DNA from: a virus | IMG/VR virus record: IMGVR_UViG_3300024346_000228 | Location: 1-36,570 of that record | Strand: one strand, 5' to 3' | Length of the DNA stretch: 36,570 nucleotides | Shown: positions 6,764 through 15,137 of the stretch, piece by piece | Layout: each line of letters begins with the position of its first letter | How positions within the stretch are numbered: the first letter of the stretch is position 1 | Position numbers and translations under genes: made by a program | Notes under the pieces: generated by a model | Told to the model about the DNA's origin: nothing | Database searches by the model: none | Seen by the model: only the letters and a program-made list of their open reading frames with translations

Positions 6764-8409
6764 TATTTTTTACCTTTTTGTTTAGCCTTTATAAGGTCTA
6801 TTTGTTGCTGCCTAACTCCAGCTTCCTTTTCTACCATCTTACGTCCTCTATCTAAGATACTATTTGTAGCATCTAAAGTTTTTTTAGTTTGAAGTTTAAC
6901 CCCAGCTTTAACCATCGTACTTGCTACTACTTTAACTTCTTCTGGAACAGGTCTCCTAACACCTCTAGCTCTTACACCTTTGCCAGCTTGATATCTATCG
7001 ATGTGAAATTTATTATCAGGTGGTGGTGGGTTTACGCCCATTTTTTTTAATTTCTTTTCGTATGTTGGGTCTAATTTCATTATACTATTGAATTCCATAA
7101 CATTTGGATGCCAGAAATTCCAAGCTTTCATTAAAGCCATTCTCTCATCTGGATTCATTTTTTTCAAACTATCTTCATTAATACCAGAGAAATCGCCTGC
7201 TCCTACTGATTTGATAAAATATTCTTGTAATTTTTCTCGTCTGATTGAAACTATTTCATTTTTTAATCTAACTAATTCTTTATCATCAGGTGATGCTGAT
7301 AACTTTTTTACCACTCTATCTAATAATGCCGAACCTTCTAATGAATTTTTCAATTGATTCAAAGGAGTTTCAATTAAATCCCAGTTATCAGGACTATCTA
7401 AACGGTCTTGCTCAGCTAATAAAGTTGTTTTAATTCCTTTTTTCTTTTTTTCAGCAACAATTTTTCCTGCATTTGAATAAGGAATATGATGGTCTAATTG
7501 CATTTGATTGAAAGGAACTACTTCACCTGTAACTACACTACGTCCACCATTACTTAGATATAATTGAACAATATCTCTAAATCTTTGAACACCCGCTTCG
7601 CCGGTTGTTAATTCAGAAGCAACTCCACCTGCTTTAGTTATAGATTGCTTAACTTTGGTAAAATCTTTACCTAATTCGTTTTTCATTACCTCAATCGTTC
7701 TATCGATGTGTTCTTCCGATACTTCGTATTTAGGTAATTCTAATCTATATGATGGGTCTTTTAATTGTTTTTCAGTTACTTCTTTTAATGCAAGTAATTG
7801 TTTTTCAGTTGGGTCAAACACACCAGCTCCCTTTAATTGCTTTTCAGCCGAAGGTATTAAACCAAATTTAACAATTTCTAATAATTTCTTATCATCTAAT
7901 TGCTTTCTAGCTATATCTTCTTTTGAAGGAACGAATGATTTGCCTGATTTTGTTTGTTTTGGCGTACCTTTATCAAATACATTAGCACCTTTACCTTTAC
8001 CAAATACACTTTTACCTTTTATTGGTTGTTCTGCATCATCATCGGTAGTATCTACCATATCAACATCCTTCTCACTATACCCACTCTTTTTCATCATTCC
8101 CTTTGCAATATTATATGCTTGCGTTTTTCTATCATATCCTAATGCGGATGCAACTCTTACATCATTTCCGGTTTCAGGGTTTTTAAAAGATTTAGCTAAT
8201 ACCTTATCTAATGGTTCTTTTTTAGGTGCTTCATTTATATAAGAAAAGTATACTCTAGCTTTCTGAGCCATTTCATTGGCATCAGAAACACCATTCTCTC
8301 TTAAAATTTCTGCTAATGTTGTAACTTGTTGTTCCTTATTTAAATCAATAATACCATGTTCTACACGATATTCTAATTCTTTAAGGATTTCTTGGAAATT
8401 TATTGACAT
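6763..8409 (-). CDS. HNH-domain protein, possibly virion-associated
   Basis: This protein of about 548 residues is counted from the ATG at 8409 (MSINFQEIL). The longer frame from 8436 adds nine residues (MCLIQIKIK) close to a promoter-like element and is less likely. The N-terminal 60 residues are helical (EILKELEYRVEHGI). A Lys/Gly/Asp-rich linker follows. Near residues 290-370 there is an HNH-type metal finger: VVTGEVVPFNQMQLDHHIPYSN, then DNWDLIETPLNQLKNS, giving His, Asn and Asn/His-like positions in the expected order. The C-terminus is strongly basic. No free-standing homing-endonuclease layout is apparent. The late-type element TATATTTATA lies 35 bases before the start, as for tail genes, so it may be made late and packaged. 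A nuclease is likely; its target is unknown. Confidence 0.6.
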   Translation of the reverse strand: MSINFQEILKELEYRVEHGIIDLNKEQQVTTLAEILRENGVSDANEMAQKARVYFSYINEAPKKEPLDKVLAKSFKNPETGNDVRVASALGYDRKTQAYNIAKGMMKKSGYSEKDVDMVDTTDDDAEQPIKGKSVFGKGKGANVFDKGTPKQTKSGKSFVPSKEDIARKQLDDKKLLEIVKFGLIPSAEKQLKGAGVFDPTEKQLLALKEVTEKQLKDPSYRLELPKYEVSEEHIDRTIEVMKNELGKDFTKVKQSITKAGGVASELTTGEAGVQRFRDIVQLYLSNGGRSVVTGEVVPFNQMQLDHHIPYSNAGKIVAEKKKKGIKTTLLAEQDRLDSPDNWDLIETPLNQLKNSLEGSALLDRVVKKLSASPDDKELVRLKNEIVSIRREKLQEYFIKSVGAGDFSGINEDSLKKMNPDERMALMKAWNFWHPNVMEFNSIMKLDPTYEKKLKKMGVNPPPPDNKFHIDRYQAGKGVRARGVRRPVPEEVKVVASTMVKAGVKLQTKKTLDATNSILDRGRKMVEKEAGVRQQQIDLIKAKQKGKK

Positions 8410-8444
8410 CTTTATTTTAATTTGTATTAAACACAATTATATGA

Positions 8445-8453
8445 TATAAATAT
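8445..8453 (-). promoter_or_regulatory. late-type element TATATTTATA
   Basis: The minus strand reads TTATATTTATATC, 35 bases before the ATG at 8409. It matches the element seen before many tail genes. Confidence 0.35.
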
Positions 8454-8459
8454 AAATTT

Positions 8460-9725
8460 TTAATCTATTACACTTAAATCATCATAATTCTTTCCTTCTT
8501 CGGCTCGGACTGGGAATCCACCTTCTTCCATAATTGTCGTAACCGATTTTAAAATCTCATCCCTTTCTTCGGGATGTGTATCTATAAGAAAAGCATCATA
8601 GGTATAAAGTACCATTTTCGATTTTTTACACTCCAACCAATCTAACACCTTACCAATCTTCATATAATTGATTTCAGTTTCCAATGCCTGTAACAAATAG
8701 TTGAATACCTTTTGTTCAGTCGCTCCCTCAATTTTTGAGAAATGGATTTCCCTCTTATAGAGAGGAGTCGTTAAACGGCCGGAGATTACGAACTTTTGGT
8801 ATAATCCCTTTATATATTTATCAACTTCTATAAAAAACGGAATAGTTCGTGCCGAATCATCTAATCCCCCATATAGATAAGTAAATGTTACCTTCTTTGC
8901 GGTTTCATAATCACACCCATATAAATCGGCTAAGTGTTGGTGAGCGGTAACCCCTTTAGGAAACTCATACCCAATCAACTTTGCAATCAAACGAATGTGA
9001 TACGACTCATAATCGAATTGAAGGAGAGTACCATCTTCAAACCTGCTTACAAATGCAGAACGAGTTCCATCGGATTTGTTAAGAGCAGAGTAGTTTACGT
9101 TGAGATGTCTATTGGATGGACGACCGGTTGTTGTATATGGATTGTATTGTGTGTATACTTTTCCGGCATCTATGAAGGCGGGATTGAAGCTGAAACTATC
9201 TATAAATTTTTCTTCTTCGACTTTTACCCCAGCCCCCTCCAGCCTCCCAAGTATTTTAATAGAATCTGAATATGTACGATACCAACTTCGTCTATTTTGG
9301 ATATCAGGGATTGCTTTTAAGAGTTCGTACCACTTCATTAGTGGGATACAATCATTCATCTCGGTATAATCGTTTCTATACCCCTTATAAAGCGATTCAG
9401 CGAACTCATTGAATATGAATGGTTTACCATACTCTTCAAAGTATACCCATTCGTAATCCAGTCCTTTTGATTGAATATAGCGATTACCCAAAACAAGGGT
9501 ATTTTCATTACAAAGTTTTTCTATTGGAAATTGTGGAAGTCCATTGGCATCGATATGATTAAAATTAATAATACCATCTTCCGAATCGGTTCTATAATAT
9601 AGGAATGAAATATGTGTACCAAACTCATGTGCCCTATGTGAGCTCCACACAGGCACTAGTAATTTAATGTTTGGATTAGATTTGACAAAAAAATGTAGGG
9701 TATCCCTATCTTCTATTAAGTTCAT
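8460..9725 (-). CDS. compact, divergent family A DNA polymerase
   Basis: This 421-residue protein carries the polymerase core of the Pol I family. TTTGRPSN at 198-205 matches the TGRLSS motif. Motif A is FDYESYHIR at 237-245 with metal ligand D238. Motif B retains K277, F281, Y285 and G286 (AKKVTFTYLYGG). Motif C is LYTYDAFLID with D377. Spacings are short: 39 residues from D238 to K277, and 100 from K277 to D377. Compared with Pol I, the E of DYSQIELR is H, the fingers R is Y, and the HDE of motif C is YDA. Residues 1-150 may be a degenerate exonuclease-like domain; I see no complete DEDD set. T4-like phages usually use a family B polymerase, so this may be a substitute or an accessory enzyme. 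Confidence 0.78.
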   Translation of the reverse strand: MNLIEDRDTLHFFVKSNPNIKLLVPVWSSHRAHEFGTHISFLYYRTDSEDGIINFNHIDANGLPQFPIEKLCNENTLVLGNRYIQSKGLDYEWVYFEEYGKPFIFNEFAESLYKGYRNDYTEMNDCIPLMKWYELLKAIPDIQNRRSWYRTYSDSIKILGRLEGAGVKVEEEKFIDSFSFNPAFIDAGKVYTQYNPYTTTGRPSNRHLNVNYSALNKSDGTRSAFVSRFEDGTLLQFDYESYHIRLIAKLIGYEFPKGVTAHQHLADLYGCDYETAKKVTFTYLYGGLDDSARTIPFFIEVDKYIKGLYQKFVISGRLTTPLYKREIHFSKIEGATEQKVFNYLLQALETEINYMKIGKVLDWLECKKSKMVLYTYDAFLIDTHPEERDEILKSVTTIMEEGGFPVRAEEGKNYDDLSVID

Positions 9726-9730
9726 ACCCT

Positions 9731-9761
9731 ACAATATACGAAAAATATTTGTTATTTCAAA
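9731..9761 (-). promoter_or_regulatory. degenerate promoter before polymerase gene
   Basis: TTTG (9761-9758), 19 bases, then TATATTGT (9738-9731) precedes the ATG at 9725 by five bases. The tract tatttttcgTATATT is shared with the promoter at 6337-6368. The -7 box departs from TAnnTTTG, so this is weaker. Confidence 0.4.
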
Positions 9762-9763
9762 AT

Positions 9764-10540
9764 TTATTTTCCCCAATGTTTTTCACGTAGTTCGTAAATA
9801 TCAATTGGTTCTCTTTTCATTTGATTTCCTGGATTGAAATAAGCACCCTCTTTTAAATAACCACATAAGAAGTTTCTTCTCATTCTTGTTGTATCTCTAT
9901 TTGGTTCACTACCATGTACTACATGTGAGTGTAATAGTGCTACTTGTCCTTTTCTTAAATATCCTTCAATCTTTTTAAAATCATGTCCTTCAGGCATTAC
10001 ACAACTCTTACCTCTCTCACTTCTCCAATTGCCTGTATTTGTTTTCTTTCTTTCCTCATTATCTTCAATTGGCAATGTAGGTAATCTATGCGAGCCTTCA
10101 TAATTCCAAACTGCTCCATTTTCAGGGTCGTGGTTATCTAATGCTAATGCTGTGTTTACAATTTCGTTATGCCCACATCCGGTGTAGAATGCATTTTGGT
10201 GCATATCTCTACCTAATTCACCTTTTGGTTTATAATAACCCCAAGTTTGCATTCCAACTACATTGCCTTCCATTAAGAATTCACATGCTTCCACAATTTT
10301 TGGATGTGAAAACATTTTTTCAACTTTTTCAGAAGTTTTGTGTGGGTGCATGATTGGTTCAAACTCTTGCCATTTTTCAGGTTCGTTTGCATTTCTTTCC
10401 AATCTTAATCTATCTAATTCTGCGTTTAATTCATTAACCTCATCTTCGGTTAATAATTCTAAAACTGTCCAACCTCTGTATCTCCAATCAAAGGTCATTT
10501 GTTGTCTTTCCTCAAAGGATAAGTGTTTGTATTCTTTCAT
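9764..10540 (-). CDS. phytanoyl-CoA dioxygenase-like (PhyH) protein
   Basis: This 258-residue protein is counted from ATG 10540 (MKEYKHLSF). The longer frame from 10591 would begin inside the predicted promoter, so the shorter start is preferred. It shows the PhyH double-stranded beta-helix layout: MHQNAFYTG (113-121), ENGAVWNYEGSH (140-151), and LLHSHVVHGSEPN with H209, then RMRRNF with R221/R222 for 2-oxoglutarate. Members hydroxylate substrates with Fe(II) and 2-oxoglutarate. The iron triad is normally H-x-D...H; here it reads H114-x-N116...H209, so iron binding or chemistry may be altered. The gene has its own promoter match and lies between the tail and replication regions. Substrate is unknown; nucleobase, protein or host metabolite are all open. 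Confidence 0.8.
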   Translation of the reverse strand: MKEYKHLSFEERQQMTFDWRYRGWTVLELLTEDEVNELNAELDRLRLERNANEPEKWQEFEPIMHPHKTSEKVEKMFSHPKIVEACEFLMEGNVVGMQTWGYYKPKGELGRDMHQNAFYTGCGHNEIVNTALALDNHDPENGAVWNYEGSHRLPTLPIEDNEERKKTNTGNWRSERGKSCVMPEGHDFKKIEGYLRKGQVALLHSHVVHGSEPNRDTTRMRRNFLCGYLKEGAYFNPGNQMKREPIDIYELREKHWGK

Positions 10541-10560
10541 AACTAATTTGTTTATATAAT

Positions 10561-10592
10561 TAAATATACAAAAAATTATTTTAATTACCAAA
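10561..10592 (-). promoter_or_regulatory. Bacteroidota-type promoter before PhyH gene
   Basis: TTTG (10592-10589), exactly 20 bases, then TATATTTA (10568-10561). The ATG at 10540 lies 20 bases downstream. The last -7 base is A instead of G. This supports 10540, not 10591, as the start. Confidence 0.55.
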
Positions 10593-10609
10593 TTTTTAAA
10601 TGATTTTTA

Positions 10610-10984
10610 TCATTTATAAAATTGTAAAACATTTGGTAAATATAATCCAATGTTTTTTATTTTATGAGTTGCTAGTCCAATTGCTGCTTTATTAGAATTC
10701 ATAACACCTCTATCATCTATATCTCCATTTTCTTTATAAGTTGGATTTAATGGACCTGTTATTCTCCATTTGATATCGGCTGTTGTCCAAAATGGATTAT
10801 CTATATATTCAGCATATTCATCTTTAGCTATTTCATATGTAAATCCATGCTCATCATTAGCTTTCCTAACAAAATATCTTCTGATAAATCCAATTGAATA
10901 ATCATCATCGATTGGAATAGGTACAATCGTATTTGGTGTATTTACTACAAATAAATCTATATTGTTTGCTACGTTATTATACAT
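10610..10984 (-). CDS. small unknown protein, end of baseplate block
   Basis: This 124-residue protein is read from the ATG at 10984 (MYNNVANNIDLF), one base after the hub-gene stop in a TAAAATG arrangement. An upstream in-frame ATG at 11065 lies inside the hub gene and is unlikely. Segments such as IPIDDDYSIGFIRRYFVRKANDE, a YAEYIDNPFWTTADIKWRITGP stretch and a C-terminal NIGLYLPNVLQFYK suggest a compact mixed fold. I do not recognise a family. Its coupling to the hub-like gene and its place at the end of the tail operon suggest a small baseplate component, but this rests on position only. Confidence 0.65.
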   Translation of the reverse strand: MYNNVANNIDLFVVNTPNTIVPIPIDDDYSIGFIRRYFVRKANDEHGFTYEIAKDEYAEYIDNPFWTTADIKWRITGPLNPTYKENGDIDDRGVMNSNKAAIGLATHKIKNIGLYLPNVLQFYK

Positions 10985-10985
10985 T

Positions 10986-13460
10986 TTATTTTTTAGGGGG
11001 TTCTTTATTAGTTTCAACAATTCTAAAACCGGCTTCAATAGTTGTATCCCATCCCTCAGGTGCAATATTGTGTTTTATATTAGTAATTTGAAATACTCCA
11101 GTTTGATTATATATTTCAGGTATACCATCTATTTTAAAATATTGACCTGGACTAAATCCACTAAACCCATCAATTGTTATGGTAACTTCGATTGGTGATA
11201 ATGTAGATTTTTTAGGTTTTGGAACTCCACCTGGGGCTCCTAATATTCCATTAACGGCGTTATATATTAAATCACTATCCTTATATATTAATACAGTAGA
11301 ATCTTTGGGGCCGTTGGTTTTTTTTGAATCTAAATAAAAATTTATAGATTTTGTAGATGCTATTTGTAAAAAATCGGTGGCTTCGGTAGTTGATGTTTTT
11401 GGTGTTGTGTCTATTTGGGGTTTCCCTGCTACGGCAGCTTCTTGTGCTTTTTTAAAATTAGCTGTAATTCTTTTGAATTCAACATTATTAATAGAATACC
11501 AACCATCGGCATTACCCATAGTTGCATTATCAATTGATTTATATGCGGATGCTGGTAATACTAATTTACTATCATCAGCTGTTTTCTGCTCTTTCCTAGC
11601 ATCTTCCAATAATTTACCTGAATTAAATATCTGTCTACCGGCAACTAAATTACTCATTTCAAAATTAAAACTAAATTGTTTTACATTTGAGTTAATGGTA
11701 GTTGGTTTGAATCTATAAATATCTTTTTCGTTTTGCTTTTTTACTTGATTATCGGATGATGTCATTTTTGCATCAATTATAGTTCCACCAGAATTATCAT
11801 TAATATTTCCATAAATCAATGTAAATAATCCATATCCATTTTCGTTTATAGTATTTAACATTTTTTCTAAAAAATCAATTCTAGTATATGTGGAATTCCA
11901 AGCTTTTACAACATCTTCATATTTTATAAAAACATTCAATGCATCTCCCAATTTTGCATCGCCTTGGCCTTCTGGTATTATTAATTGATTCATTGGGTCA
12001 TTTGGAACAATTAATTTTTCATTAGTATGAAAATTATACCCATTAATTATACCATTTGAAGCCGAACCAGGTCGTTTTTCATTAGGAATTATTTTAATTA
12101 TATTTTCACCTTCTTTTGGTTGTTGTCCTTCTTTTGGTTTGGGTGGTGCATATATATAGGGTAATGTATCAGTTGGAAAAATTACTTTATCACTTGATGA
12201 TATTATATATTTATTTGAAGTAACTGGTAGTATTTTTAATTCCTTTCCATCTTTATTTTTATATGTTGGTAAGTTGAATTTAAAAAATTCTCCGTCTATA
12301 TTTTTGTCAGGTATTACATAATTCATTAAAATTTGTAATATAAATCTAAGTGATACATATGCTGTATCAGATATTATTGTATCAGATTGCTGTTTATTTA
12401 TTTTTAAAAAATTAAACCAATCGTTTTCCCATTCTCCACCATCAATTGGATGTGTTCCTTTTGCAACTTTATCTATAAATGTTTTTTCATCCAAATTAAA
12501 ATCAGCTATTATTAATTGTTTAATTTGCTCTGGACCTGGGTATTCGGGATTTGTTGATTTTGCTTTATCTTGTGAATCCGTTTTAGATTTGCTATGTGGT
12601 ATTGCTAAACTTACTTGATTTCCTTGTGATATCTCCAATGAAACACTATATGTATTATCATCATTTATTGAAAATGAATAATCCAAAACTTTTCCTGCAA
12701 CTAAATCATATGTTCCCAATGAACGTTGTACTCTACCCAAATATTCTGCAATTGCCGTTGTATCTGAACGATAATATTTTGAAAATGATTCACAAAAATT
12801 ATCATAATCATTAGTTTTTGGAACTAATGCATCAACATATTTATCAAATGGTTTAATTGTTTCTATTACACCATTTTTTAATGCATTATATTCTCTTTTT
12901 TTATTTTGTGGACTATTTATTTCCGTACTTGCAAATAAATTTCTTTTCGTTAAAGAAGTATCCCCCCATTCTACTAATATATTCATACCGGGTTTCATAA
13001 AAAACAATTCAAACATTTCTAATTGTTTTAAAGTAAAACACCTAACATTTATTTTAGCAGTTTTTAATGTATTATTTGCGCCATCCGTATCAACATCAAC
13101 CGATTCTATAATTGGTGTAGATACTTTTCTACCAGATTCTCCCGTAACAGTTATAACTTTACCTGTAAAATCAATTCCAACTGGTGTTTTACCTACCGCA
13201 TATGTTAAATTTAAATCGTGCGAATTGTTTGCAATTATACATCCTTTAAACGAATCTCCTTTGGTTTTACCATCAATTATATCTAATATTTCCTGCCTTC
13301 GTTTATCAATATCCGGGTCAGCTGAACCCTGTACAACCAATGCAGCTGATGTTAATACAACCCAAGGGCTTTTAAAAGATGTCATTAGTGGACTACTCTC
13401 TCTTTGCATCATTATATCGGTAATCCAAGGACTAAGAGGAGCTAAAAATGGAAACGGCAT
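10986..13460 (-). CDS. baseplate hub-like protein
   Basis: This 824-residue protein looks like a hub or central baseplate subunit. Its N-terminal third has FKGCIIANNSHDLNLTYAVG and, later, MKPGMNILVEWGDTS, a loop often found in large tail-hub proteins. The C-terminus (about 770-824) has ITIDGFSGFSPGQYFKIDG, then VFQITNIKHNI and GWDTTIEAGFRI, the pattern of the beta-rich hub domain of gp27/gpD-type proteins that sits under the tube. It is downstream of tape-measure and tube-type genes, with the LysM-like protein starting four bases before it, so gene order agrees. I see no lysozyme-type domain. The start (MPFPFLAPLSP) follows aataagttATG. Hub identity is likely; orthology to gp27 is not certain. 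Confidence 0.65.
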   Translation of the reverse strand: MPFPFLAPLSPWITDIMMQRESSPLMTSFKSPWVVLTSAALVVQGSADPDIDKRRQEILDIIDGKTKGDSFKGCIIANNSHDLNLTYAVGKTPVGIDFTGKVITVTGESGRKVSTPIIESVDVDTDGANNTLKTAKINVRCFTLKQLEMFELFFMKPGMNILVEWGDTSLTKRNLFASTEINSPQNKKREYNALKNGVIETIKPFDKYVDALVPKTNDYDNFCESFSKYYRSDTTAIAEYLGRVQRSLGTYDLVAGKVLDYSFSINDDNTYSVSLEISQGNQVSLAIPHSKSKTDSQDKAKSTNPEYPGPEQIKQLIIADFNLDEKTFIDKVAKGTHPIDGGEWENDWFNFLKINKQQSDTIISDTAYVSLRFILQILMNYVIPDKNIDGEFFKFNLPTYKNKDGKELKILPVTSNKYIISSSDKVIFPTDTLPYIYAPPKPKEGQQPKEGENIIKIIPNEKRPGSASNGIINGYNFHTNEKLIVPNDPMNQLIIPEGQGDAKLGDALNVFIKYEDVVKAWNSTYTRIDFLEKMLNTINENGYGLFTLIYGNINDNSGGTIIDAKMTSSDNQVKKQNEKDIYRFKPTTINSNVKQFSFNFEMSNLVAGRQIFNSGKLLEDARKEQKTADDSKLVLPASAYKSIDNATMGNADGWYSINNVEFKRITANFKKAQEAAVAGKPQIDTTPKTSTTEATDFLQIASTKSINFYLDSKKTNGPKDSTVLIYKDSDLIYNAVNGILGAPGGVPKPKKSTLSPIEVTITIDGFSGFSPGQYFKIDGIPEIYNQTGVFQITNIKHNIAPEGWDTTIEAGFRIVETNKEPPKK

Positions 13461-13463
13461 AAC

Positions 13464-13766
13464 TTATTTATTTATTTTATATAGATTATTCAAAATATCA
13501 GATGTATCGGCAGGTATTCGTAATTGTGTACCAGCTTCTACAAAGAAATTGGCATCATTTAAATTATTAGCAGTTGCTATAACCCACCACATAGAAGGGT
13601 CTTTATAGTATGTATTTGCTAATAAATCCAATCTATCACCGGCCGAAGATATGATATAAAAATCACTATCTTTTGGTTCTATTTTTGGATATATAGTAGA
13701 TTCCATATATATAACATTTGTATCAGAATCTTTTTTTGGATTTGTATATGTGTATCTATTTGCCAT
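13464..13766 (-). CDS. LysM/gp53-like baseplate protein
   Basis: This 100-residue protein has SAGDRLDLLANTYYKDPSMWWVIATANNL at about 41-69, followed by VEAGTQLRIP near 76-85. That is the layout of a LysM-type module: G-D-x-L, then Y-x-D/N-P-x-x-W-x-x-I-x-x-x-N, then G-x-x-L-x-I-P. Small proteins of this type occur in contractile tails (gp53 of T4, LysM proteins of injection systems), where they link hub or tube to the wedges instead of binding peptidoglycan. It lies between the tube-cap-like gene and the hub gene, with 3-18 base gaps, which fits. Module recognition is good; which T4 protein it corresponds to is less sure. Confidence 0.72.
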   Translation of the reverse strand: MANRYTYTNPKKDSDTNVIYMESTIYPKIEPKDSDFYIISSAGDRLDLLANTYYKDPSMWWVIATANNLNDANFFVEAGTQLRIPADTSDILNNLYKINK

Positions 13767-13784
13767 AATTTATTTATTTAACTT

Positions 13785-15086
13785 TTATACAACTGAACCT
13801 GATGTAAATTGATACTCGTATTTATTTTCTACTATTTTCGGATTATTTATAATTTTGAATCCCAAAGAAACATTTATTACAGTTGGATATGGTTTAACAT
13901 CACTACCATCCATAAAATTATCAGAAGTAGTTGCCCATACACCTGCATCATCTATTTCAATTGATAAAGATTCTACCAATCCAAATAAATCATCATACAA
14001 TCCATTTACAGTTAAATATATAAAATTACCATTAAATCCAAGTGGACTATATGATAGAGTACCATCACTATTTGTTGGGTAAGTAATTACACTAATATCT
14101 TCTTCTGGATAAACTAATGTTCTTAATTTATCTAAACTTTTTTGCATTGATAATTTAGTATCATTATCCGTATAATACATTTTTAAACTAAATGATATAC
14201 TTCTTTCAACTCCCATATAACGATATTGTTGAAATGGCGAACCTATAAATTTAAAATTATTCCATTCAGGTGTAGATTCATCGGTAATACCACTAATTGT
14301 TCCAGTCAATAATATATTATCATTTGGTTTATTATATCTTTTAATTAAAACATATGGGGTTTGTATTTGTTCATTCGATTTTATCAAAGCATCAAGTGTG
14401 CCTTTTGATAATTCTTTATCTGATTTTAATACAGTTAGTATATTATAATTAATTAAATCTAATTGAGATTTTCCATCTAATATTGCTGAATTTTTTCTTT
14501 TTTCTAACTTACCTTCTTTACCCTTATAATATTTAGAAAACTTTTTATCTTCAATTAAAACACTTGGTTTACCGGTTGCATCTTTTGCCCCAAACTTAGG
14601 TCCAAATTGTTCATCGGTTTCTGGCTTTTTTAAAGAATCTGCTAATTTTTTTAAATCCTTTAATCCCTGCTTGCTACCAAATTTATTTAAAGCACCGATT
14701 GCTAAATTAGCAGCTGTTCCAGCTACTGATGAACCACCTTGTTTTATTTGTGCAAATATAGATGCCGGTGCTGGTGATTTTTTTACAAAATAATTTGTTT
14801 CTTTTTCAATTGCATCTTGTAAACCTCTTCTAGTTTTACCTAATGAAATTGGTTTTGAAAAAAATGTATTATTTTTAAATATAGTATCAGATGGTCTGTT
14901 TGCACTACCACCTAATGCGCCGCCTATTTGATTACCAATTAAATCTCCTAATGCATCTGGTGATGATGTAAGCAAAGCTGCTGCTCTTGGAGCATTAATC
15001 AATCCTCTACTTTCTATAAAAAGTTTACCTTTCAGCCCGTATAGGTCTTTATTTTGCTGTTTAAATAGGTCTTTGATTGTCGCCAT
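13785..15086 (-). CDS. tube-terminal/baseplate protein (gp48/gp54-like)
   Basis: This 433-residue protein has an N-terminal region (1-200) that is Ala/Gly/Lys-rich and probably partly disordered. Its C-terminal half (about 230-433) is beta-rich, with RYMGVERSISFSLKMYYTDN, FIYLTVNGLYDDLFGLVESLSIEIDD and KPYPTVINVSLGFKIIN. The last pattern, a paired-strand module ending in a V-S-L-G-F-K-I strand, recalls tube-like domains of baseplate caps such as T4 gp48/gp54, which start tube assembly. Its position between tape measure and LysM/gp53-like gene agrees. An element GATATTTATA lies 18 bases before the start. The exact correspondence is uncertain. Confidence 0.5.
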   Translation of the reverse strand: MATIKDLFKQQNKDLYGLKGKLFIESRGLINAPRAAALLTSSPDALGDLIGNQIGGALGGSANRPSDTIFKNNTFFSKPISLGKTRRGLQDAIEKETNYFVKKSPAPASIFAQIKQGGSSVAGTAANLAIGALNKFGSKQGLKDLKKLADSLKKPETDEQFGPKFGAKDATGKPSVLIEDKKFSKYYKGKEGKLEKRKNSAILDGKSQLDLINYNILTVLKSDKELSKGTLDALIKSNEQIQTPYVLIKRYNKPNDNILLTGTISGITDESTPEWNNFKFIGSPFQQYRYMGVERSISFSLKMYYTDNDTKLSMQKSLDKLRTLVYPEEDISVITYPTNSDGTLSYSPLGFNGNFIYLTVNGLYDDLFGLVESLSIEIDDAGVWATTSDNFMDGSDVKPYPTVINVSLGFKIINNPKIVENKYEYQFTSGSVV

Positions 15087-15104
15087 TTATAGTTTTATAT
15101 TTAC

Positions 15105-15114
15105 TATAAATATC
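15105..15114 (-). promoter_or_regulatory. late-type element GATATTTATA
   Basis: The minus strand reads GGATATTTATAG, 18 bases before the ATG at 15086, in the 51-base gap after the tape-measure gene. Confidence 0.4.
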
Positions 15115-15137
15115 CATTAAATAAAAATGTGAAAGTA

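Noticed and set aside
10541-10591. Longer N-terminus for the PhyH protein (from 10591)
   Set aside because: It would start within the predicted promoter and encodes an atypical hydrophobic leader; ATG 10540 has the usual start context.
10985-11065. Longer N-terminus for the 124-residue protein (from 11065)
   Set aside because: It overlaps the conserved C-terminus of the hub-like protein by about 80 bases, while ATG 10984 is directly after the hub stop.
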